This document shows positions 26,761-35,669 of a stretch of 64,000 nt of DNA, in pieces. The stretch lies in NCBI GenBank assembly GCA_008694505.1, contig VZDJ01000174.1, forward strand, positions 10,260,286-10,324,285, written 5' to 3'. Under the pieces are notes generated by a model, which did not search any database, was not told the DNA's origin, and saw only the letters and a program-made list of their open reading frames with translations. Position 1 is the stretch's first letter, and the number at the start of each line of letters is the position of its first letter. Source of the stretch: Cyanoderma ruficeps (lineage: Eukaryota; Chordata; Aves; Passeriformes; Timaliidae). A program made the translations under genes and the position numbers.

Positions 26761-29700
26761 CTTTCCCAGAGGAATGTCCTCCCAGGGCAGTGATGCAGCC
26801 GCACTGGGCTCGTTGGGTGCTGCGGTTGGGCTGTGCCCCAAAACCTTCAAAAAAACATTTCACAGCCTCAGCTGATTTACCCCACCCCATCCCAGGGAAG
26901 CTGGGCAGCAGAAACCTTTCCTGAACAATTTTTCACCAGCTGTGGCCACCATGAAGGAAAGTCACCAGCCACTTCTCCTTTGCTGCTTTCAAAGACCATA
27001 ACAGCCCACCTGGATTTCTCATGTGATGATCTTGAGCCATCATTTCCCACGTGCTTTTTCCTTTTAAACCTCTCTAAAACAACACTCCAAGGCAGCAAAG
27101 TCCTCTCTTTGTCCGAGCCACAGCACAGCTCAACCCTCATCAGAAATACCGTTTCCCACACACACAGAGAAAAAAAAAAAAAAATCAGTGTGGGAACGGC
27201 CAAGGATCCAGGAAACATGACTCTTGTAGCTCTTTTCCTTACAAAATTACTACCAAGTCAGAGAATGTTCCCAGAACTGAACAGCACACGTCCTGTTGTT
27301 GAGCTGAGATTACAGAATTGTATTTCCATAAAACAGAGACCATGAGGTCAGCTGTGAGCAATCTCCAGTGCTGTATTTTTCACTCTGTATGCACAAACAT
27401 GCCCAGTTTCCCCTGCTAGCACAAGTCAGACATCATTATTTCCTGTGTTAAGTCATGCTTTAATGGGAATTATTGCAAGGGGGGCAGGGAGATATCTCCT
27501 CCCTCATCCCAGCCAATGCTTACAAATAGTTAACAACCTTGAAGAAATTCATTCTAACTTTTACTCCAAATCCAAGACTTGTCAGAAAATAATATCCTTA
27601 CTGAGATCTAATTACAACACAAATATAAATAAACACTTTCATTGCTTGGTTCACCATCCATGCCAAAGATCTCATCTGACATCCCCCTTGCTGGTGTCCC
27701 TCAGCAAAATGTAAAACATAATTTGGAGGGAGTGTTTTTTCTCAAAATCCATCACTGGCTGTACAATGACAACTTCAGGATGCATGTCCCCAGGTGGAGC
27801 AACATAAACCACTAGCACTGACTGGTCACAGAGCAGACCTAGGGTCATTAGAGACATGTCCTTTCCTGGGGTCTGTATGTTTCCTCCAGCAACATGTGAC
27901 GAACATGTGCTTCAACTTGGGTTGTATTTTTACCTCTGCATAAATAAAGTGCCTACTGTGCTCTGTTCATATGGTAGCCTGGTATGCAGTTTTTATTTTC
28001 AGTGTCCTTTGGGAGTCTAGAAGTGAATGTAAATCAAGAAAGCAGTTTCTATTGTGTCTCAGGGCTGAAATTAAGTTGTCATAGTACCAGTTAGGGTTGC
28101 ACCCACAAGAAATGGGTTGTGTCCAAGTTGCTCAGTGTTAAAAACAAAAAAATAAAGTCATTGCTTCTAAAGCTTTGCCTATGGCTTCAGCATTGCTTTG
28201 AAAGGTTTGGGGTGGGAAGGCAGGGCTGCGCCATGGGTGATACTATCCCCTAGGCACACTGCTTTTAAAACCAACCTACTCACAGCCAGGTGCTGTTCAT
28301 AACTGAATACTTCACACACTGACATTTCTTATTTAAAATTGCCAGTCCCCAGCCCTCCTGTGGGAGCTGAAGGAGTAGAGCCAGGTTAAAATCCCAGCTG
28401 CCAAGACAACTTCTCAGCGGTGTGGGCTCAAACTAAACTCACCCAAGCAATGCTCACCCTGTCCTTCCCAATATCTTTAACTCCTGTTTCCTCATCATCT
28501 ACCTGCTCTCTGCCTCAGACTCTCCCCGCCTCATGAACCCCTGCTTGCTGCTGGAAATACACAGGCCTTCCTCTTATGCTGTGGCTGGGACACATTATGA
28601 TTTACCCTTGTCTTCCACAGAAGGTGTAACAAGAAGTTACCACCCCCATTTGCAGATGGGAAACAGGGCTGGGAGCTGGAAATGAAGTTAGACAGCGACT
28701 CAACATCAACAAAAGGTTGGACATTAGGGCTTCCTGACTCCTCACAGTCTGTGTCCAGAGTATTTGCTCAAAGAATCTTTCCCTCTTGAAGAAGTCAGTT
28801 ACCAGTTACAGATCAAGCCCCCCAAAGGACAACTTAACCCACTGACCACACACAAGACCCTCAGAGTTGATGGATTAACTGTCCCCCTGTTCCCTGACGT
28901 TTCAGACTGGCTGCCAAACAGAGGAGTGATCCAAGATTATTTCACACCACCAAATAAAAGCATCATTATTTGTGATCTATGTCAGAGAAGAGAAATAAAG
29001 CTATGCTGGCTTGTAAGGCATATTTAGAACTTACCTGTGCACTTTCCAGAGAGTGACTTCAAACTGCAGAGCAATGACAAAGTCTTCATTGCAGTGTGTG
29101 TCCTCTGTGCTGTGCCACATGAACATCATGCAAGGGGTTTTAGCTCTTTCTTCACGTGAATGAAAGAAAAAAAAATCAATCAGAGCTTTAGGCTTCAGGC
29201 AATAGCAGTAAATCACAACATGCAACTCGAGATCCAACTTCATGCTTGTTGAAAGGATCTGTTAGAGCAAAATGAACAAACTTGGTTTCTGACATAAGAT
29301 GCAGGACATGACTTTGCAATGCAGATTGAAAACACCACACCAGGGAATCATCACTGACAATTCTGGCAGCAAAGATGAGAAACAACCAAGTGATAAACCC
29401 AATACTTATCAACACAGTTTATAAGAATCAAGAAATTACCTGAAGTGTATGACTCTCTGCAAACTACATAAATAGCCTTTGCTATTTACCAGTGTGGCTT
29501 ATTCTGCCAAAGAGTAATGGCATCTTTATTCTTCAGGATTTGACTTCAATTGGTATTGCTGGCAATAGGAGCAAATGAGGGGATGAAGGCAATCTGTGAT
29601 GTTTCACTATCACTCTTAGTCACTGTTGTGTATAATACCCCACCATGACTGAATGCTATTAAAAAAAAGTATTAAAAAAATATTAAGAGGAAACACTGAT

Positions 29701-30615
29701 GTTCACTACCAAGTTTTCTACTCTACAAAAGTTTCAAGTAGCTGCCCAGCTCAGGGTCTAACCAGCAGGGCAGGAGCATCCAGGTGGCACAGGTGGATCT
29801 GATTCTCTGCCCATACAGAGAATGTCAGAGGCAAGCTGTCAGCAGCAGAAGGTACATCTCACTCATACAGAGTGACAGAGGGCAGCTGCTTCCAGCTGCA
29901 GCAGAGCTGGTCTGCAGTGGTCATTAGTCTCCATCCACAGGGTCTGCTTAGTATTGAATTGCTGCAAATTAGGAAAGGATGGGGTTTACTTATATAGTAG
30001 GAGTTGACACCAGCAGCTGCTTTTTCCAGAGTAAAGGCTTGTGATTTCTTTGACAGTAAGGACCCTTTTTCTATTGTGATGGGGGGGTGTTTGGGGGGAG
30101 GGGTTGGGGTTGGGGGGGTTGTTTGTTTTGTTTGTTTGTTGGGGTTTTTTTGGGTTTTTTTTCCTTTTCTTAAAGCAAGTGGTGTCAATAAAGAAATGCA
30201 CACAAATTGAGTTTACAGTACTTTACACTTAGTGTTCCCTAATAGGTTTTCTGGACTTCTGCAGCTAGGCAAGCACGATTCAGACTTTCATTTCCCTCAA
30301 ATTCCTCCCTGCCTGTTGAGAGGCTGAGCTCTCCTAAAGGATCCTGCTCAGCAAGAGCTACTCCAGAAACCTCTCCAGCACCTAAGCCCCTCCACTTCCA
30401 TTTTCACTGACCGGTTCCTTTTTCAGCGGTTTAGAGAGGAAAACAAACGAGCTCTTTATGTAAAAGCGCCCTCATTTTATTAAGCCGCGATTTTAGCAGC
30501 TCTTGACGGCAGCGCCGAAGGAAGGAAAGCCGTATTATCCCCCGTACTACACTACTGCAACCTAAAGGGAGCAGCTTCCTTAAACCTACAGCTGAAACCT
30601 ATTAGAATTAATCGA
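26761..30615. other. Intergenic region between PXN and the U4 genes
   Basis: AT-rich spacer of about 3.9 kb. It contains short unrecognised open frames and a strongly G-rich simple-sequence block at 30081–30170. No known gene, RNA gene or clear transposon was identified. Confidence 0.7.
30081..30118 (+). repeat. G-rich tract with G-quadruplex potential, followed by GTTT-rich sequence
   Basis: Five runs of four to seven G, separated by short T- or A-containing loops, lie within 38 bases on the plus strand (ending GGGGTTGGGGTTGGGGGGG). GTTT-type simple sequence and poly-T follow to about 30170. This satisfies the usual intramolecular G-quadruplex pattern. Confidence 0.8.
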
Positions 30616-30631
30616 TCTATTTTTCACCAAA
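30616..30631 (-). terminator. snRNA 3' box of the canonical U4 gene
   Basis: Read on the minus strand, TTTGGTGAAAAATAGA lies about six bases beyond the U4 3' end. It resembles the 3' box (GTTT–N–AAARNNAGA) that directs Integrator-dependent 3' end formation of Pol II snRNAs. The variant U4 copy has a matching element at the same offset. Confidence 0.75.
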
Positions 30632-30636
30632 GTATT

Positions 30637-30780
30637 CAGTCTCCGTAGAGACTGTCAAAAATTGCCAATGCCGACTATATTTCAAGTCGTCATGGCGGGG
30701 TATTGGGAAAAGTTTTCAATTAGCAATAATCGCGCCTCGGATTAACCTCATTGGCTACGATACTGCCACTGCGCAAAGCT
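30637..30780 (-). ncRNA. RNU4: U4 spliceosomal snRNA, canonical copy
   Basis: U4 pairs with U6 to hold it inactive in the U4/U6·U5 tri-snRNP until spliceosome activation. The gene runs from AGCTTTGCGCAGTGGCAG at 30780 for about 144 nt on the minus strand. It contains the stem II strand for U6 (nt 1–16), the 5' stem-loop with the Snu13/15.5K kink-turn (CCAATGAGG…CCGAGG), the stem I/quasi-pseudoknot region, the Sm site AATTTTTGA and a terminal hairpin with a UACG loop. It differs from human U4, as I recall it, only at a few positions, such as the 5' loop (TTAAT instead of TTTAT). Human RNU4-1 and RNU4-2 occupy the same place beside SIRT4. The 3' end is estimated from homology. Confidence 0.96.
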
Positions 30781-30979
30781 ACCTTGGCTCTGCCGCCGCC
30801 GCCCCCACTCGTCCCGGGGCTGCCTCTGAGGTCGAGGCGAGTCCCGTCTCCCGCCTGCTCCTCCCTGTACCCCCCCAGCAGTGTCCCCCGCCCGCTCCTC
30901 GCCCGTTCTGCGCCTTCCGCGCTCCGCCGTGACCGGGGCGCTCCGTCCTGCCCTCCGTTCTGGGCCCCCCCGTTACAGC

Positions 30980-31024
30980 CGCGAAGGCTGCTGGGAGGAA
31001 ATATGTAAAATAAGCGTGACGTCA
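30980..31024 (-). promoter_or_regulatory. Distal sequence element of the canonical U4 gene (SPH/Staf, octamer-like, CRE)
   Basis: About 200–244 bp upstream of the U4 start, the usual position of snRNA enhancers. On the minus strand 30980–30997 reads CTCCCAGCAGCCTTCGCG, matching 16 of 18 positions of the Staf/ZNF143 SPH consensus as I recall it. An octamer-like ATGTAAAA follows at 31003–31010 and a perfect TGACGTCA CRE at 31017–31024. The variant U4 copy has the same SPH-plus-octamer layout. Confidence 0.65.
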
Positions 31025-31399
31025 CCCCGGACAGCCCCGCGCGGTGTGAGGCGGCCGCTCTGCCGCCGCGCATGCTCCGCGCGTCCCCGCCGGACCGAGC
31101 GCGGGCAGCCCGAGCCGTGAGCCCCGGCCGGCCCCGAGCGGTCCCAGCGCCGGTGAGCGCCATCCCGGCACGGGCCTTTCCCGAGCATCCCCACCGGCTG
31201 CTCCCGTAAATGACAGGGTTTGATAAACTGAGCGCACCTTTAGAGACAGAGTTCGGTTCCTGCCTTTTTCTTTCAAAGGTGCTAAAGAATGAATGAATGG
31301 ACCAGTAAAATTTGAAGTGTGGGAATGCAGACGCTGAGTTAATGCTACTTGTGAGAGCGAACTCCTCACATTGGCAGTCGTTTCATATTTCTTTGATTG

Positions 31400-31415
31400 T
31401 CTATTTTTTGACCAC
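31400..31415 (-). terminator. snRNA 3' box of the variant U4 gene
   Basis: On the minus strand GTGGTCAAAAAATAGA lies eight to nine bases past the RNA end, in the same relation as at the canonical copy, and resembles the snRNA 3' box. Confidence 0.72.
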
Positions 31416-31423
31416 AGTAAAAT

Positions 31424-31567
31424 CCGCCTCCGAAGAGGCTCTCAAAAATTGCCAATGCCGACTATATTTCAAGTCGTCATGGCGGGGTATTGGGAAAAGT
31501 TTTCAATTAGCAATAATCGCGCCTCGGAATAACCTCATCGGCTACGATACTGCCACTGCGCAAGGCT
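31424..31567 (-). ncRNA. U4 snRNA variant (U4X-like)
   Basis: This second U4 gene lies about 640 bp upstream of the canonical copy and in the same orientation. The two align over 144 nt without any indel and differ at eight positions (RNA nt 4, 29, 39, 127, 130, 135, 141, 143). The U6-pairing strand, kink-turn, stem I region, Sm site and terminal hairpin are all still formable: T4C turns a G·U into a G–C pair with U6, and 130/141 are compensatory in the terminal stem. It has its own distal element and 3' box. From memory, chicken has a closely linked U4B/U4X pair in the same arrangement with U4X upstream, and this is its probable counterpart. A pseudogene cannot be excluded by sequence alone. 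Confidence 0.9.
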
Positions 31568-31753
31568 GACGTCCTTCCGCCCCCTCCCGGGCCCGGGGTC
31601 GCCGCGCCCCCGCGGAGCTCAGAGCGGGTGGGGCCGGCCCCGTTGCCCCCCGCCCGCGGCTCCCGCCCGCTTCCCGAGCCCTGCTGCGACGGCCGGGAAT
31701 GGACTGGGAGGCCACGGCGGGACGGACCGGGGGCCGTCGGCACCGCCGGGACC

Positions 31754-31785
31754 CGCGGAGGTTGCCGGGAGGGCACTATGGTAAT
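31754..31785 (-). promoter_or_regulatory. Distal sequence element of the variant U4 gene (SPH/Staf plus octamer-like)
   Basis: About 187–218 bp upstream of the variant U4 start. On the minus strand 31754–31771 reads CTCCCGGCAACCTCCGCG, again 16 of 18 to the SPH consensus. An octamer-like ATGGTAAT is at 31778–31785 on the plus strand, with nearly the same spacing as at the other copy. Confidence 0.6.
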
Positions 31786-31799
31786 GAGCGTCCGGGAAG

Positions 31800-32840
31800 A
31801 CGCTGCTCCAGCCGGGGGCATTACCCAAAAGTCGCTGTTTTCCATCCCGGGAGGGGGCGCACGGGACGGGGCGGGGAACGCTCTCGAGGAGCACCAGGGA
31901 GGAACGGCGTCTGCCGGGTGCCAGCAAAGCGAAGTTATCACATTTAAAACACGTTTAAACTCCTAAAGTATAAATCACTGAAAGTCGTTTAGACTCACGA
32001 CGCTGCCGAAAAGAGGGTTCCACTCCACACCTAAGCCCAGGGGCAAAGGTACAGGCAGGGTGGCATCGCACACCGAGCGAGCAGGATGCGCTTCTTCCTT
32101 GTGATCACAAAATCACATTCTGCTACACAGATGCTCGGGCTCACCTGGTCTTTGAAAAAAAAATTAAATTAAAACTTCCTGCAATGTTTTGAACTGTTTA
32201 ACATGAGCTCTTTGGTGAATGCATTTGAAAAGCAGTCCAAATCTTTAGAAAGAGCCCATTGTTTGTAAGACTGCTGGGCATCCAGTGCACCAGGCTGTTA
32301 CCATGCAGCAATCTGGCCTTCATATTATTTGTTCCTGAGAAAAGTAAGTCTCATTTGAAGAAAAACAAACAAACAAACACCCCTCCCCCCCCCCAAAAAA
32401 AGCAAACTCATTATTGCCAGGCAAACTGTACAAATTATCAGGTGATTATCGAGACTGAACCCTGCACCAAGCAGAGAGGCACGATGGGTTCCTGCCAGGG
32501 TCTACAGAGTCAGCAGCACAGACAGGCTGGCACTGCCCTAATTCCCAAGCTAGAAGAGATGTCTTTGACAGCCCTCAGTGGATTTTTCTTCCATTATTTA
32601 TTTAGTCACATTTTAAGCCTAAAAGATGTTAGTATCACTTAAAAGAAAATGCATCTTTTATAAGGACAAGCATCTACAATGCATTTTACCAAAGCTATCA
32701 AATGAATTCAGATTTTAACCTTAAAGTTATCCTTGAGGGCTGTTACGAAGCTCTAAGTTTTCAATTTGTTTCAGGCGTCAGGGGGTTGGGAACACCTTTC
32801 GCTCCCCTCTGCCCCCCCCCCCCCCNCCCCCCCCCCCTTT
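31800..32840. other. Spacer between the U4 genes and the SIRT4 promoter
   Basis: The first part is a CpG-rich continuation of the U4 promoter region; the rest is AT-rich. It includes AAAC/poly-C simple sequence near 32365–32400 and a poly-C run with an N at 32826. No gene was recognised. Confidence 0.7.
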
Positions 32841-32912
32841 GGCGCATGGGAGTTGTAGTCTTTGTGCTTTGGGCTTTTTTTCCTTCCCATGGACTACATT
32901 TCCCAGAGGCCT
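32841..32912 (+). promoter_or_regulatory. SIRT4: SIRT4 promoter with two opposed ZNF143/Staf motifs
   Basis: Two copies of the ACTACA–NN–TCCCA core of the ZNF143/Staf site lie in opposite orientations: ACTACAACTCCCATGCGCC on the minus strand (within 32841–32860) and ACTACATTTCCCAGAGG on the plus strand (32893–32909). They sit just ahead of a GT-donor exon at 32975. There is no TATA box. This is a typical arrangement for ZNF143-driven promoters. Confidence 0.65.
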
Positions 32913-32975
32913 CCCTCGCCGGCAGGCCTGCGCTGTCCTGCCGCGACCGGGCGCCTTCCGGCAGCACCATGAAAG
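32913..32975 (+). other. SIRT4: SIRT4 exon 1, 5' UTR (start approximate)
   Basis: The exon ends at CACCATGAAAG|GTGAGTG, a strong donor. Spliced to the acceptor at 35164, its ATG would open a 21-codon frame that stops within exon 2, out of frame with SIRT4, so the exon is non-coding for the sirtuin and carries an upstream ORF. The link to exon 2 is inferred from the splice signals and position; the 5' end is not determined. Confidence 0.55.
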
Positions 32976-35163
32976 GTGAGTGTTCGGCGTTATTCTCCGT
33001 ATTTCTCTAATTTCATTAGACAGGTTCGGTTCGGCTGGCACCCGCCCCCGCCTTTATCACAGCACGAGAGACACCTGGGAGTCCATATGGTGCGGGAGAC
33101 CCTTTGGATTTCTGGCCTGTAGCCGTTTGTAGGATCCTGTTTTTCTTCTACCTTAACCTTGCCTGATCTTTTCCTGTGGAGCATCTTGGGTGTGTGCTAA
33201 AAACAAACCCTCAGATCTCCGTAGGTACGTTTAAAGAGTTTCACTTGTTATGTAAAGTAGTTATGTTTTTTTGAATCTGAGCACTTTCATTTTAAAAGCA
33301 GCTTTGTGTTTGACAAGAAATAGTCCATCCTTTAACTTATTCTCTTCCATAGTCCTTACCTGGTTCAAAGCAGCTTTCAAATGCATCTGTAATTTTTGCT
33401 TTCTCTCTCTTGTGGGCCAACCCCTATTACATTTCTATTTCATTTCGCCTCTGAACATTTCCTTCTGAGAGATCTTTTGATGATAAGGGGCAGGAATGAA
33501 GAGTTTTCATCAGTTAAAGCAATTTAATTACCATCAAACTGGCTTAACAGCCTTTGGGGAGCATCATGACACAAATTACTCTCAAAGCAAATTAGTTTAT
33601 GGGGAGACTTTGTCCCTTCTAATTAATTCATATGGGAAATTAAACCTCTTCAGGGGGAATGCCCAACACAACTCCTGCTAAACAGCAAAACAAAGCAAAA
33701 ATCGTTGCAAACAGAATCACTGCTTAGAGACAAAGAGCAATTCAGACTGTGGAGTCTGTCCAATCTTCCCTGCATTTCAACTGATGATAATAAAAAGCCT
33801 TGAGAACTGAAGACTGACTGAGCCAAATCTAGTCTTTGCCACTAGCACCAATTTAGTATCACAATGCTTGGAGCTGAACACCTAAACTTCAGATGTATCT
33901 AAGCCCTCAGTTGCCTGCCAGTACTAAGTCTTACAGTAAATGGAGCAATATTTAAATACATCTAAAATTTAGTTTAGGTGTTCAGGAGATCATCCCCTTT
34001 TATCAGTAAAAAAAGTTCTTCCATCATCTGCATCTTGTACAAGCCTCCCTGCTTAGGGAGAATTAAGGGGGCAGAAATTCCAGACCCTCAATTCTCAGGA
34101 TTGTTGCTTTCAAAGCTTTTTGTACATTGTTTGCAAAACCATTGAGAGACACAGAAAAAATAGTTTTAAAACAGTGAAATGGAGAAAGAACTGCAGTCTG
34201 CTGGAAAGCCCAAACAAAATCAAAGTCCAAACCCATCCACTGGTGTCTCAACAGGTCCTGCACACAATTCCAGGCTACTTAGTCAGCAAAGCCCTCCACC
34301 TGCCTCCCCAGCAGGGCATGACATTCCTCCCTTAAAGCAGGATGTCCCTGCCATTCCTAACTGCCAGTTCCTTCTGCTCCACACACCCTTTGGATGATCC
34401 CTTCTCTGTCAGAAGGCCCCTGTGTCTGCTGGAGAAGCAAAGCAGTGCCCCTCCAGCTCCCCACTGACTCTGGGGAGGTGGCACCCATGAAAAAGGAGGT
34501 GCCAGAGGCATTTAGACAGTGCCCTAATCATCTTCAGTCCCATTTCAAGATCTGTTCTGCACAGGGCTTTTGTAAAACAAAGGGGATAAAAAAACCAAAC
34601 TACCAAAACACACCACACAGGAGCAGCTCCAGTCAAGGCCTTTGTCAGGGAAAAAAACATTTCAAGGTTATTTTTCTCTCCCTTCCTACAACATGTGTAA
34701 AGGATCGGGTAAATGTAAAAGATTTGGAGCAGGCAGAATGGTAAAAATGCAGAACAAGGGTCTCTTCTGGGGAAGAACCAGCCAGTTCCTCTGGGATGAG
34801 GTGCTTGGCCTTCCTGCCATTTCCTCTCTGGCCTGCTGCACACACCTGAGGAAGACTTTGCATGCACAGGTCTTTCTGGGCTCTTTACAAATCCTCTTAG
34901 GCAGCCATACAACAGGGCAGAACGGCAGGAACCCTGCAAGTCAGGGCTGTTGACTTTGGGGTCAGTGTTCCCTCTTCCAAAAGAACATACCATCCTTGGA
35001 TGGTGGGCTTTAGTTAATGTTTTCAAAATAATTTGTTTCTTTACTAAAAAGAGAGCAAAGAATATTTTAAAGCATAATTTTCCAGACAATCACAAGCAAA
35101 TGGCATTAAGGACGTGCTTTTTGCTTTCTTTTACCTGCCATGTGTTTTGTTCTTGCCTTTTAG
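32976..35163 (+). other. SIRT4: SIRT4 intron 1
   Basis: AT-rich 2.2-kb intron between the inferred 5' UTR exon and the first coding exon. A 226-codon minus-strand open frame across 34409–35089 resembles nothing known and is treated as chance. No RNA gene or repeat family was recognised. Confidence 0.55.
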
Positions 35164-35669
35164 CTGAACATGTTCTCTGCCAGGAAGTGCTCTGGAGTTT
35201 TCAGAGCCGTCAGACTGCATGATTTCAGATCCCATTCTGTGTCCAGAGCCTCTCCAAACCTGACTTTCGTGCCAGCCTGTCTTCCCCCAGATCCCGTGGA
35301 AGTGGAGGAGCTGCAGCGCTTTGTTTCTAACTCCAAGAGGCTGTTTGTAATGACGGGGGCTGGAATCTCCACGGAGTCGGGGATCCCCGATTACCGCTCC
35401 GAGGGCGTCGGGCTCTACGCCAGGACGGACAGACGGCCGGTCCAGCACGCCGAGTTCGTCCGCAGCGCCAGCGCCCGGCAGCGCTACTGGGCAAGGAACT
35501 TCGTGGGCTGGCCCCAGTTCTCCTCCCACCAGCCAAACAAGGCACACCTGGTGCTGAGGGACTGGGAGAAGCTGGGCAAGCTGCACTGGCTGGTGACCCA
35601 GAACGTGGATGCCCTTCACACCAAAGCCGGGAGCCAGCGCATGACGGAGCTGCACGGCTGCACACACAG
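35164..35669 (+). CDS. SIRT4: SIRT4 exon 2, first coding exon
   Basis: The acceptor is GCCTTTTAG|CTGAAC and the ATG is at 35170. The exon encodes residues 1–166 plus two bases: the mitochondrial presequence, the NAD-binding [14 protein letters not shown] motif (63–76), TQNVDALH (143–150) and the catalytic His162. The donor is CACACAG|GTACAG. Confidence 0.96.

Noticed and set aside
28764..29027. 87-codon plus-strand open frame between PXN and U4
   Set aside because: Not recognised, no splice or promoter support, and typical length for chance in AT-rich spacer.
30820..30850. Proximal sequence element of the U4 genes
   Set aside because: I looked at −40 to −70 of both copies and could not find a confident shared PSE; the sequences there are GC-rich and differ, so none is annotated.
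34409..35089. 226-codon minus-strand open frame in SIRT4 intron 1
   Set aside because: No recognisable domain, uneven composition, and no promoter or splice context; treated as chance.
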